64,000 nucleotides of DNA from Faecalicatena contorta. GTDB lineage: Bacteria > Bacillota > Clostridia > Lachnospirales > Lachnospiraceae. The stretch lies in assembly GCF_039521745.1 (NCBI RefSeq), contig NZ_BAAACT010000144.1, one strand, 5' to 3'. Positions 52,701 through 61,789 of this stretch are shown here, piece after piece. Each line of letters opens with the position of its first letter. The first letter of the stretch is position 1. The notes beneath the pieces were generated by a model. The model was not told where the DNA came from, ran no database searches, and was given only the letters and a program-made list of their open reading frames with translations. A program made the position numbers and the translations under genes.

Positions 52701-52729
52701 TTGCAGATTTCTAATTTCTCTGTTATAAT
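52701..52729 (+). promoter_or_regulatory. Promoter of the divergent lacI gene
   Basis: TTGCAG (52701-52706) and TATAAT (52724-52729) are separated by 17 bases. A leader of about 105 bases precedes the TTG start codon. Confidence 0.75.
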
Positions 52730-52841
52730 TTATTCCATAATACAGCGGAGTGGAGTGTGTAAGTCCACTTCAGTTCCCCCCTTACCTCAATCTTTGAAGG
52801 GGAATACTATTAATATCAGTTTATTTGAAGGAGGCCCCGCT

Positions 52842-53918
52842 TTGACTTGTACGATTCGTGACATTGCCCAGGCTGCCGGCGTATCCGCTTCCACTGTTTC
52901 CCTCGTATTACGCGGCAAAGAAAACCGCATTTCCGAAGAAACAAAACTGCGGGTTCGTCAGATTGCCAAGCAAATGAATTATGTTCCCAACCAGGTTGCT
53001 GTCTCACTGGTTACGAAAAAAACACATACCATTGGATTGATCTATGCCGATATGCTTAACCCCTTTTACTCGGAGCTGGCCGTTGGAGTAGAACGTAATG
53101 CGCAGCTTCACCATTACAGTCTGCTGATCTGCAACTGTGATGAACAGGTGGAGCGCTGTATCCACAGTATAGATTTGCTGGAAAGCCGCTGTATTGACGG
53201 CTTTATTCTTCAACCCCCGGAAACGATCAACGCCAGTCCTAAACAGCTGCATGCACTGCAGGAGAAATTAAATACCTGCCGTACTCCCTATGTGATTCTG
53301 GATCGTGCGATTCATAACGTATTTCATGATTATGTCTCTGCCGATCATCAGCTGGGAGGATATCTGGCTACAGATTATCTTATCAGGCTTGGACATACCC
53401 GGATCGGTTGTATTACGGGTTCCCTCTCCGACTACGGCTCCAAACGCCGTCTGGCCGGATATCAGGAGGTTCTCTCAAAACACGGGATCTCTTATGACCC
53501 GTCTCTGATATACGAGGGATTATACCTGATTGAGACAGGATACCGCGGTGCCATGGAACTTTTCAAAAAAGATGTCACTGCCATTTTCGCCTTCAGCGAT
53601 CAGATTGCGATCGGTGTGCAGCGCGCCGCTTCAGAATGTGGAATTTCCATCCCGGAAGACCTTTCTCTAGTAGGTTATGATGACAGCACAATTTCTCACC
53701 TTTGTGCTGTTCCTCTCACCACGATCCGTCAGCCGATTGAACTGCTCGGACGCCGCGCATGCGAACTTTTAATTGACCGGATCGAAGAACCTGACCGTGC
53801 GCATCAGGATTATTTATATCCTCCTGTGCTGATTCAGAGAAGCAGCTGTTCCCTGCCCCGTCATAATGCTGCTTTGCTCCACGAGGACAGAAATATCCTT
53901 CCAAAGGATACCCCATAA
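52842..53918 (+). CDS. LacI-family regulator of the riboside operon
   Basis: The protein is 358 residues from TTG 52842, placed by AAGGAGG seven to eight bases ahead and by the usual start of LacI proteins. The helix-turn-helix is TIRDIAQAAGVSASTVSLVL, followed by the hinge (PNQVAVSLVTKK) and core domain (IGLIYADMLNPFYSELAVGV, RIGCITGS, DLSLVGYDDS). It is divergent from the ten-gene operon and shares its regulatory region, so it is the likely repressor. The inducer is expected to be the imported solute or a breakdown product. A low-efficiency TTG start would keep its level low. Confidence 0.87.
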   Translation: MTCTIRDIAQAAGVSASTVSLVLRGKENRISEETKLRVRQIAKQMNYVPNQVAVSLVTKKTHTIGLIYADMLNPFYSELAVGVERNAQLHHYSLLICNCDEQVERCIHSIDLLESRCIDGFILQPPETINASPKQLHALQEKLNTCRTPYVILDRAIHNVFHDYVSADHQLGGYLATDYLIRLGHTRIGCITGSLSDYGSKRRLAGYQEVLSKHGISYDPSLIYEGLYLIETGYRGAMELFKKDVTAIFAFSDQIAIGVQRAASECGISIPEDLSLVGYDDSTISHLCAVPLTTIRQPIELLGRRACELLIDRIEEPDRAHQDYLYPPVLIQRSSCSLPRHNAALLHEDRNILPKDTP

Positions 53919-54120
53919 CTCAAGCCCTCCGGTGGAACCACAGTGGCTGCGAAATAAGATTCTCCCAGAAGTTTTTGTAAAAGCGAAAAGGGCCCTGCTC
54001 TATCCAAAATATGTTCTCTTTCCAGGCAGAAAAGTATAATGGTAATAAATCGCCTGTTAATGAAGAGAGCATATCTGATAGAACAGTGCCCTTTAAAATA
54101 TTACAAAAAATCGTGAATCC

Positions 54121-56103
54121 TTACAAGAGCCCTCCTACAGAGAGGAACAGCGGGGCGAATACAAGTGCAACGATAGTCATTAGTTTTATCAAAATATTGA
54201 TTGACGGTCCTGAGGTGTCTTTAAACGGGTCCCCGACCGTATCGCCTACTACGGCTGCCTTATGGGCTTCGCTGCCCTTCCCGCCATGGTGGCCTTCTTC
54301 TATGTATTTCTTCGCGTTATCCCAGGCTCCGCCTGAATTGGCCATAAATATAGCCATCAGTACGCCTGTTACCAGCGCTCCTGCGAGGAGCCCGCCCAGT
54401 GCATCGGTGCCTAATACGACTCCAACCACTACCGGCACGACAACTGCCATCACGCCTGGCAGAAGCATCTCCCGAAGGGCCGCCTTTGTAGAGATCGCAA
54501 CACAAGAGGTATAATCCGGTTTATCTGTCCCCTTCATAATGCCTGGTTTCTCGCGGAACTGCCGCCTTACTTCTTCAATCATCTTATAAGCAGCTTTTGA
54601 CACGGAGTCCATCGTTAATGCGGAGAATAAGAATGTCAGCATTCCGCCAATGAAAAGCCCGATGATAACCTTATAATCCAGCAGGTTGATAGACTGCAGC
54701 TTTACAGCCTCTGCATAGGATACAAACAGGGCCAGCGCAGTCAGTGCCGCTGAACCGATTGCAAAACCTTTCCCCATGGCTGCAGTAGTATTTCCCACAG
54801 AATCCAGCTTATCGGTAATCTCACGTACAGATTCATCCAGTCCGGACATCTCTGCAATACCACCTGCGTTGTCCGCAATCGGACCGTATGCATCTACCGC
54901 CACCGTAATACCGGTTGTAGAAAGCATACCTACTGCCGCAAGTGCGATCCCATATAAGCCGTCCGCCTTATACGCTACAAAGATACCTGCACATATCAGA
55001 AGGAGCGGAAATGCAGTAGACTGCATGCCGACTGCGATACCACTGATAATTGTGGTTGCCGGACCTGTCTCTGACTGGTTGCCAATCTTCTGAACCGGTT
55101 TATAATCTGATGATGTATAATACTCTGTTACACTTCCTATAATTACTCCCACAACAAGGCCTGCGATTACCGCAATCGCCGCCTGGAAGCCGTCAAATAA
55201 CACTTTACTAAGTACAACGGATGCAATAATGACAAGAATCGCAGAAACGTAGCTTCCTCTTGTCAGAGCCTTCTGAGGGCTGGACTTTTCGTCTCCTTTT
55301 ACAAAAAATGTACCGATGATCGATGCCAGCAGACCACAGGCCGCTATCACAAGTGGAAATACCACTCCGGATACTGCTGCCCCGACAGCGCCAAGAGTCA
55401 GTGCAGATACAAGGGAACCTACATAAGATTCAAAAAGATCCGCTCCCATGCCTGCCACATCCCCTACATTATCGCCTACATTATCCGCGATTACTGCCGG
55501 ATTACGCGGGTCATCTTCCGGGATCCCGGCCTCTACCTTACCAACCAGGTCCGCTCCCACGTCTGCTGCCTTAGTATAAATACCTCCGCCCACACGGGCA
55601 AACAGCGCAATTGAGGAAGCTCCCAGGCTGAATCCTGACAGGATATCTACATTGCGGGTGATGATATAAACCAGGCTCACTCCCAGTGCACCAAGCCCCG
55701 CAACACACATTCCCATAACCGCTCCACCGGAAAATGCAATGGACAATGCCTTATTCATGCCGCTCTCTTTTGCCGCATTTGCCGTCCTGACATTAGCCTT
55801 CGTCGCCACATTCATTCCAAAATAACCGGCAAGCGTTGAAAATAGAGCGCCCACCACAAAGCATACTGCCGTAACCCAGTTGCCGATGCCCACACCGATC
55901 AGTATGAATAGCACCACAACGAAAATAACCAGAATTTTATATTCTGATTTCAGGAAAGCCTGTGCGCCTTCACTAATTGCACTGGCAATTTCCTTCATTT
56001 TGTCGTTCCCGGCATCTGCTCTGCTTACTTTTACCGCCAGATATGCGGCAAACAGCAGTGTTAGAACTCCTACTGCCGGAACCAAATACAATAACCTTTC
56101 CAT
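54121..56103 (-). CDS. hppA: Membrane-integral ion-pumping pyrophosphatase, K+-dependent type
   Basis: The 660-residue protein has about 16 membrane helices and pumps H+ or Na+ using pyrophosphate hydrolysis. The catalytic stretch DVGADLVGKVEAGIPEDDPRNPAVIADNVGDNVGD is near residue 190-225. The Lys/Ala position of the GNTTAAMGKG motif is Ala, which marks the K+-dependent class. Whether it pumps Na+ or H+ cannot be told with certainty. In anaerobes it saves ATP by recovering energy from biosynthetic pyrophosphate. ATG follows TAGGAGG. Confidence 0.93.
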   Translation of the reverse strand: MERLLYLVPAVGVLTLLFAAYLAVKVSRADAGNDKMKEIASAISEGAQAFLKSEYKILVIFVVVLFILIGVGIGNWVTAVCFVVGALFSTLAGYFGMNVATKANVRTANAAKESGMNKALSIAFSGGAVMGMCVAGLGALGVSLVYIITRNVDILSGFSLGASSIALFARVGGGIYTKAADVGADLVGKVEAGIPEDDPRNPAVIADNVGDNVGDVAGMGADLFESYVGSLVSALTLGAVGAAVSGVVFPLVIAACGLLASIIGTFFVKGDEKSSPQKALTRGSYVSAILVIIASVVLSKVLFDGFQAAIAVIAGLVVGVIIGSVTEYYTSSDYKPVQKIGNQSETGPATTIISGIAVGMQSTAFPLLLICAGIFVAYKADGLYGIALAAVGMLSTTGITVAVDAYGPIADNAGGIAEMSGLDESVREITDKLDSVGNTTAAMGKGFAIGSAALTALALFVSYAEAVKLQSINLLDYKVIIGLFIGGMLTFLFSALTMDSVSKAAYKMIEEVRRQFREKPGIMKGTDKPDYTSCVAISTKAALREMLLPGVMAVVVPVVVGVVLGTDALGGLLAGALVTGVLMAIFMANSGGAWDNAKKYIEEGHHGGKGSEAHKAAVVGDTVGDPFKDTSGPSINILIKLMTIVALVFAPLFLSVGGLL

Positions 56104-56371
56104 AATAACCTCCTAAAAACCAATCCCTTTTAACATATTCCCGGCCTATAAATGATTCAACACCTCCTTCTTTACCGGGTCTGTTGATCTCATTCTAGCA
56201 AAGAATGCAGGAATTAACAATGTATTTTGCAGAAATTGTATTGTATTTGGGAAATTTATTCAATTGAAAGAACTTTATGCACTCCGCCTTCCGCCCTCCG
56301 TCAATTATCTGAATATCTGAAAGAGGTCGGGCGGCGGATCATTGTAGATGTGTTGATTTATGCCCCGGTTC

Positions 56372-57457
56372 CTACTCCTCCGGAACAATTATAAGATCTT
56401 TTGTAAAGTGGTTGAGTACTTCGCATCCGTCTTCCGTGATGAGCACAATGTCTTCGATACGGACGCCGATTCCCTCATCCGGCAGGTAAATTCCAGGCTC
56501 TACAGAAAAGCACTGTCCTGGCTTGATGATGTCTTCATTGACGGACGATACATCCCCGAATTCATGATCCTCCAGGCCGATAGAGTGGCCTGTCCTGTGT
56601 GTAAAGTATGGGCCGAATCCTTTTTCCGTAATATAATCACGGCATGCAGCATCTACATCGCACATTCTGTTCCCCGGCCTGGCAGCTTCGATTCCTCTTC
56701 TGTTGGCTTCTGCGACAATGTCATAGATCTCTTTTGCCCGGTCAGATACTTCACCTATAAATACAGTTCTTGTCAGGTCTGATGCATAGTTGTTTTTAAA
56801 TGCGCCTATATCCAGAATCACACAGTCTCCACGCTTTCCTCTGGAGTCATCTGTTACATGATGTGGATCGGCTGCGCCCTTAGCATATGCTGTGATCGGT
56901 TCGAAGGATACGCCCTCACATCCAAGCTCCTTGTAGATCTCACGGATCTTGGCGCTCAGCTCCCTTTCTGTGAGTCCTTTTCCAACCCAAGGGATCAGCT
57001 TTTCTACCGCAGCGTCATTCAATCTGGACGATTCCCGCATCAGTTCCTGTTCCTTTTCATCTTTGATCATCCTGATATAGTCTACAATCATGGAACCGTT
57101 CACATAACGACTGCCAGCTTCCAGTTCCTGCAATCTGAGCAGGAATTTCGCCGGCCAGATTTTATCGATGCCAATTGTTTTATCTTTTTCTACATACTGT
57201 GACAGAATCTCAACGCCATCTTGTATGTCGTTATACCAGACCAGATCAACCCCAAGATCTTTCTCCTGGGGGAACAGCTCATTGATTACCAGCTTGTGAT
57301 TCCCATTCACATTCAGATACAGCGCTAACAATCTCTCTCCCGGAACAATCATCTTTCCCGTCAGCCAGAAAATGGTGAGTGGATCAGCAATGATCATCTG
57401 CGGAACGCTTTTTTCTTCCATTGCCCCCAATATTCTATTTAACTTACCTGTGTCCAT
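56372..57457 (-). CDS. M24-family Xaa-Pro peptidase
   Basis: The 361-residue protein has a creatinase-like N-terminal domain (1-125) and a pita-bread metallopeptidase domain. The metal-site blocks are seen: VILDIGAFKNNYASDLTRT (two Asp), THRTGHSIGLEDHE (His), SVEPGIYLP (Glu) and VRIEDIVLI (Glu). It removes N-terminal residues from peptides with proline at the second position. The start follows GGAGG. It seems monocistronic and housekeeping. Confidence 0.92.
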   Translation of the reverse strand: MDTGKLNRILGAMEEKSVPQMIIADPLTIFWLTGKMIVPGERLLALYLNVNGNHKLVINELFPQEKDLGVDLVWYNDIQDGVEILSQYVEKDKTIGIDKIWPAKFLLRLQELEAGSRYVNGSMIVDYIRMIKDEKEQELMRESSRLNDAAVEKLIPWVGKGLTERELSAKIREIYKELGCEGVSFEPITAYAKGAADPHHVTDDSRGKRGDCVILDIGAFKNNYASDLTRTVFIGEVSDRAKEIYDIVAEANRRGIEAARPGNRMCDVDAACRDYITEKGFGPYFTHRTGHSIGLEDHEFGDVSSVNEDIIKPGQCFSVEPGIYLPDEGIGVRIEDIVLITEDGCEVLNHFTKDLIIVPEE

Positions 57458-57680
57458 TCATAAAACCTCCTTTTTTCTGCATATTTAATGCTTTCTTATA
57501 AACATACCTCTGTCATTGTAAGGCTATTCATATGGCATGTCAATAAATCCCCGATGGTATATATTTCCTGCTTCTGCTGGGTGTTTCTCCCTGCTGCAGG
57601 TCCGGTTTTTACATGGTCTCATTAATTTAATGTGGATTTTTTTTTGGTTTATGATATGCTTGATAATGAGGTGATTATAA

Positions 57681-58754
57681 TTGATAAAAAAAATACTTAG
57701 AAATCTGGGGGCTGTTCTTCTGTTCCTCGCAATCTCGAGTGTTTTATCCTTTTTATTTTTCCATTTGGGAAATAAAAGTTCCGCAAATATTGCTTTATTC
57801 TATATTCTTGCGCTCATTCTGATTGCGCTTAACACGGACGGCTACATTTATGGAATCTGTGCTTCGGTTTTCTGCGTAGCAGCGGTTAATGTATTTTTTA
57901 CCTATCCCTTTTTCCGGATGGATTTTACCCTGGACGGCTACCCTGTCACATTTCTGGGTATGCTGGCAGTCAGTATTATCACCAGCACAGCCACCACCCG
58001 TATAAAAAAGCAGAAGATAATACTGGACGAAAAGGAACGTAAACTGGCAGAGGCAGAAAAAGAAAGAATCCGGGCCAACCTGCTGCGTGCGGTTTCCCAT
58101 GACCTGCGCACACCGCTCACGACAATCATCGGCTCTTCCGCCTCTTGTATGGAGGATTATGACGACCTTACGGATCAAGAAAAACTGGAACTGATTCACA
58201 ATATCCATGAGGATGCAGGCTGGCTTTTAAACATGGTCGAAAATCTGCTGACCGTTACCCGGATTCAGGATGATTCCGGTAAAGTGAAGAAGTCGCCTGA
58301 AGTCGTGGAGGAGGTCATTTCCGAGGCAATTACGAGAACCCGGAAGCGCTATCCAGATATAAAGATTCATGTGAATATGCCCAAGGACTTCCTTATGGTT
58401 CCCATGGATGCCACACTGATCGAACAGGTCCTGATTAACCTTATGGAAAATGCCTGCGTCCATTCACATACTGAGAAACCCGTAGAGCTGACCATAACCA
58501 GCGATGATGATTTTGTCCGCTTTAAAATCCGGGATTACGGTATCGGACTGGATGAAATGCAGCTCCCTTATATCTTTGAGGGAAAGTCTACCCGCAGTCC
58601 GGCCGACAGCTACAGAGGCGTTGGTATCGGTCTGTCAATCTGCAAGACTATCATTACTGCACACAGCGGCACGATTACTGCCGCTAACCATGAAAATGGG
58701 GCTGAATTTACTTTTACACTGCCAAAGGAGAGAGAGCATGAATATGACGCATAA
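57681..58754 (+). CDS. KdpD-like sensor histidine kinase without the KdpD N-terminal domain
   Basis: The protein is 357 residues from TTG 57681 behind GAGGTG. Four membrane helices form a DUF4118-type sensor region (about 1-110), as in the membrane part of KdpD. The coiled stretch, the HisKA box (AVSHDLRTPLTTIIGSS, His near 141) and the ATPase domain (N box LMENACVHS, RDYGIGLDE, GVGIGLSICKTI) follow. The large cytoplasmic KdpD/USP domain is absent. It overlaps the response regulator by 17 bases. No kdpFABC genes are near, so the regulated target is probably something else. Confidence 0.88.
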   Translation: MIKKILRNLGAVLLFLAISSVLSFLFFHLGNKSSANIALFYILALILIALNTDGYIYGICASVFCVAAVNVFFTYPFFRMDFTLDGYPVTFLGMLAVSIITSTATTRIKKQKIILDEKERKLAEAEKERIRANLLRAVSHDLRTPLTTIIGSSASCMEDYDDLTDQEKLELIHNIHEDAGWLLNMVENLLTVTRIQDDSGKVKKSPEVVEEVISEAITRTRKRYPDIKIHVNMPKDFLMVPMDATLIEQVLINLMENACVHSHTEKPVELTITSDDDFVRFKIRDYGIGLDEMQLPYIFEGKSTRSPADSYRGVGIGLSICKTIITAHSGTITAANHENGAEFTFTLPKEREHEYDA

Positions 58755-59478
58755 AGTTACAGTTCTGATAATTGAAGATGAAAAGAAAATTTTGACATTT
58801 GTAAGTAAAATATTGAAAAAACACGATTACAAGGTCTTATGCGCAGATACCGGCAAAGGAGGGCTCAGTCTGATCGGTTCCCAATGTCCGGACATCATCC
58901 TGCTTGATCTCGGCCTGCCTGATCTTGACGGATGTTCGATTATACAGGAAGTGCGGGCCTGGTCCAGCATACCGATCATCGTAATTTCGGCCCGCTCAGC
59001 GGAAAAAGAAAAAGTAGCTGCTCTGGATCTGGGCGCGGATGATTACATCACAAAACCATTTGGTACCTCGGAGCTTCTGGCCCGCATCCGTGCTTCCCTG
59101 CGCCACAGCAACCGGCTGTATACGGATGGTTCTCTGTACATACGCCCCTACCAGTGCGGCAATATGCTTCTGGACTTCTCTAAACGTATTCTGACCATTG
59201 ACGGGAAAGCGGTTCATCTGACGCCTATCGAATACAAAATAGTAGCCTACCTGGCACAGAATTCCGGCAAAGTCATAACTTATGCCTCAATTCTGTCAAA
59301 TGTATGGGGGCCCTATGCGGACAGTGATAATAAAATCCTGCGCGTAAACATGGCAAATATACGCAGAAAAATAGAAATTGATCCCGCCCAGCCGCAGTAT
59401 ATTTTCACGGAAGTAGGGGTTGGGTACCGCATGAAAGAAGACGAATATGACAGCAATTCTCAGCCTTCTTCCGTTTAG
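58738..59478 (+). CDS. KdpE-like OmpR-family response regulator
   Basis: The protein is 246 residues from ATG 58738, which has AAAGGAG inside the kinase gene. The receiver domain has the acidic pair (IEDE), phospho-Asp in ILLDLGLPDLDG, the Thr/Ser segment (VISARSA) and KPF. The C-terminal winged helix (about 140-235; HLTPIEYKIVAYLAQNSG, RVNMANIRRKIE) binds DNA as a dimer on direct repeats. It is coupled to the kinase upstream. A 48-residue membrane protein with a promoter carrying 11-base direct repeats follows within 125 bases and is the obvious local target. Confidence 0.9.
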   Translation: MNMTHKVTVLIIEDEKKILTFVSKILKKHDYKVLCADTGKGGLSLIGSQCPDIILLDLGLPDLDGCSIIQEVRAWSSIPIIVISARSAEKEKVAALDLGADDYITKPFGTSELLARIRASLRHSNRLYTDGSLYIRPYQCGNMLLDFSKRILTIDGKAVHLTPIEYKIVAYLAQNSGKVITYASILSNVWGPYADSDNKILRVNMANIRRKIEIDPAQPQYIFTEVGVGYRMKEDEYDSNSQPSSV

Positions 59479-59494
59479 TCCGCTCTCCGTTTCC

Positions 59495-59540
59495 CCGTTA
59501 AAGAACCGCTAAGAAAATGACCAAACTCTTTTGGTATACT
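59495..59540 (+). promoter_or_regulatory. Tandem 11-bp direct repeats and -10 box before the small membrane protein
   Basis: CCGTTAAAGAA (59495-59505) and CCGCTAAGAAA (59506-59516) are adjacent repeats matching at 8 of 11 positions. TATACT (59535-59540) is placed so that the -35 would overlap the second repeat, and there is no good -35 consensus. That is the pattern of a promoter switched on by an OmpR-type regulator such as the adjacent one. Confidence 0.55.
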
Positions 59541-59600
59541 GCCTTTTCCTTTACAATAAGTCATAAAATGATCAAGAAAAGGAAAGGGAGAGAAAAGGCT

Positions 59601-59747
59601 ATGGGAAATATAGGAATGACTATCTTAATGGTAGTGGGGGGCGCTGTGGGAATTTTTTCATCACTTTATATTGCCGTCAGTTTTCCGGCGCTCATTATAT
59701 GGAAAATATACCGCAAAATACGCTACGGGTATAAGCTGGCCGATTAA
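59601..59747 (+). CDS. 48-residue single-helix membrane protein
   Basis: ATG 59601 follows GGGAG; a longer frame from 59517 overlaps the promoter and is not used. The product is a single hydrophobic stretch (MTILMVVGGAVGIFSSLYIA and on to about residue 33) and a basic tail (KIYRKIRYGYKLAD). I do not recognise it. It follows the KdpDE-like pair with a regulated-looking promoter, so it may be a small membrane modulator controlled by that system. Length and lack of homologues that I can recall leave the function open. Confidence 0.6.
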   Translation: MGNIGMTILMVVGGAVGIFSSLYIAVSFPALIIWKIYRKIRYGYKLAD

Positions 59748-59783
59748 TTGGCGGATGACCATAAAGGCGGCTCCAAAAAGGGA

Positions 59784-59908
59784 AGGACAACATGAAAGGG
59801 CCGTCGGAAAATGATTGACTCATACTATATATTGCCGCCTGACTTCATAGTCCGCCTCAATATGTAGTTTGTAAATATCATTTCCCGACAGCCCCTTTAT
59901 GTTGTCCT
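59784..59908. repeat. Long nested hairpin, 125 bp, MITE-like or terminator
   Basis: Arms 59784-59815 and 59877-59908 are 32 bases and agree at about 28 positions, with most differences allowing G-U pairs in RNA. An inner stem (ACTATATATTG 59824-59834 with CAATATGTAGT 59858-59868) nests inside. It fills the gap between the small membrane protein and ade. It may be a mobile palindromic element or a structured RNA. Confidence 0.65.
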
Positions 59909-59945
59909 GAAACAAGACTTTCCTATTCCCCAAAGGATCACATCT

Positions 59946-61712
59946 TTACTCAGTGACCTCGATTATGGGTGAGATAACTTCCTGGTTTATTACGTCTATG
60001 AATCCTACGTCTGTAACTGCATACATTGGTATGGCTGCCAGACAGATGAAGGACAGGAACATGAATGGAATGATGATCGGTGAACCGAGTTCGTGGATAA
60101 TTCCGTTGAGTTTCCGTTTCTCGTCTGCAAGCTCTTCTCCTGACAGGTCTGAAAGGAGGCCGCAGATTGGGTAAGATATCTCTGCCAGTATCTCGCCATT
60201 TTTGACGATGTTCTGGCCCCCGCCTATTTCAATCAGGTGGTTGACAGCTATGGCCATGTCTTCGAAGTTTGTTCCCATTACGATAATGTTGTGGTTATCG
60301 TGTCCTACAGAAGATGCAATGGCACCCTCTTTGAGATGGAACCCTCCCATAAACGCTTTGCCGACGTTTCCGTTTACTCCGTAACGTTCTACCTGGGCAA
60401 TATAGAGCACATCCTGCTCCACGTCACACTGTACCACACCATTAACCACAGGTAGTTCTGCTTCACGTCCCTGCGTGATCGGTATCCATGGCAGGGTATC
60501 CATTACCTTTACTTTTACCTTTTTTGCTCCCTCGGGGGCTTCGATTCGGAAGCTTTCCGGGGTGATTGGATTTTTCAGTTTCGTTGTGTTTAAAAGGCAT
60601 GGCGCATGCTCTGCCTTTGGATAGGATATGAGGCACCTGCCATTGTCCACGATTTCTTTTCCGCCTGCGATGACGCTTAATACGCGGAAATCTTCTTCCC
60701 CGGTTGTTATGTTGATATCCGCCCTGCGCCCAGGCGCCAGGCCGCCGATTTCATCGTCCAGATGGAAGGCCCTGGCAGCATTGAGGGAAACCATCTGTAT
60801 TACGGTTGGGAAATCAACGCCTGCCTTCAGCGCCCTGCGCACTGCTTCATCGAGATGTCCATTGTCCACTGCATCGACGGTATGAAGGTCATCCGTAACG
60901 ATGCTGACTCTGGATGTATCCAGTTTCTGTTCCAGGATCGTTTTCAAGCAATCTGCAAGGTTCTGCGCAGCTGATCCCTCTCTGATCATAAGGTGGCAGC
61001 CATTCCTTAATCTGGCAGCCGCCTCCTCTCCGTTCAGGGATTCGTGATCCGTGGTAACGCCTGCTGCAAGGCAGGTATTCAAAGCAGGCCCCATCATATC
61101 CGGGAGATGCCCCTGACAGGTCTTCCCCGGCATCTTGTTCGCTTTCTCCATGGACTCAAGCAGATCCGGAAATCCGGATAAGACGTATGGCCCTACAATT
61201 TCAGACAAGCCGACCGCATCTTCTCTCTGCAGCGCTTTCTGAATGATTTCGCCGTTAAAATGTCCTCCGCTTGTTTCCAGGTTGGGGGCAAATGGTACAT
61301 GGGACGGAACAACAAAATAAAGTTTCAGATCCGTCTCCTCCGCTTCTTTGAGCACCGCTTCGATGGCTTCCAGGCCGCCTACAACCCCGACCTCATGAAG
61401 GTCTGTCATAACTGCTGTGGTGCCGTGTTTTAATACCAGTTCAGCAAAGGAACGGATTGCCAGGCTGGTGCTTTCGGGATGAATATGTCCGTCAATAAAT
61501 CCCGGAGTAATATAATTTCCTCCCGCATCAATGACCTTTGTATTTTCTCCGATTGTATAGTCCACATCGCCAACCGCCGCAATCGTGTTTCCGCTTACAG
61601 CCACACCGCCCTCATAGATCTCTTTTGTATATACATTTACAATCTTTCCATTCTTAACAACGATATCTGCAGGTGTTCTTCCTGCCGCAACTTCTAGTAA
61701 TTTTTTATCCAT
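59946..61712 (-). CDS. ade: Adenine deaminase
   Basis: The protein is 588 residues from ATG 61712, behind AGGAGG. It is an amidohydrolase that turns adenine into hypoxanthine and ammonia, feeding purine salvage or degradation. The metal motif FIDGHIHPES is near residue 68. TDLHEVGVVGG, TDDLHTVDAV and the C-terminal region SVGHDNHNIIVMG are typical of the YerA/Ade family. It follows the amidohydrolase gene by about 77 bases and is probably co-transcribed with it, both being controlled by the HTH-cupin regulator. Confidence 0.93.
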   Translation of the reverse strand: MDKKLLEVAAGRTPADIVVKNGKIVNVYTKEIYEGGVAVSGNTIAAVGDVDYTIGENTKVIDAGGNYITPGFIDGHIHPESTSLAIRSFAELVLKHGTTAVMTDLHEVGVVGGLEAIEAVLKEAEETDLKLYFVVPSHVPFAPNLETSGGHFNGEIIQKALQREDAVGLSEIVGPYVLSGFPDLLESMEKANKMPGKTCQGHLPDMMGPALNTCLAAGVTTDHESLNGEEAAARLRNGCHLMIREGSAAQNLADCLKTILEQKLDTSRVSIVTDDLHTVDAVDNGHLDEAVRRALKAGVDFPTVIQMVSLNAARAFHLDDEIGGLAPGRRADINITTGEEDFRVLSVIAGGKEIVDNGRCLISYPKAEHAPCLLNTTKLKNPITPESFRIEAPEGAKKVKVKVMDTLPWIPITQGREAELPVVNGVVQCDVEQDVLYIAQVERYGVNGNVGKAFMGGFHLKEGAIASSVGHDNHNIIVMGTNFEDMAIAVNHLIEIGGGQNIVKNGEILAEISYPICGLLSDLSGEELADEKRKLNGIIHELGSPIIIPFMFLSFICLAAIPMYAVTDVGFIDVINQEVISPIIEVTE

Positions 61713-61789
61713 ATATCTGTTCCTCCTATCTGAAACCACACTTTGTTATCTGAAACATCCTCCTGCTTCTCATGCACTCAGCTTGTCTC

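Noticed and set aside
52701..52841. N-terminal extension of the divergent LacI
   Set aside because: It covers the promoter -35 and -10. The TTG at 52842 has an AAGGAGG and gives the standard LacI start.
58504..58737. N-terminal extension of the KdpE-like regulator
   Set aside because: It overlaps the kinase gene in another frame. The ATG at 58738 has a clear ribosome site and gives a normal receiver-domain start.
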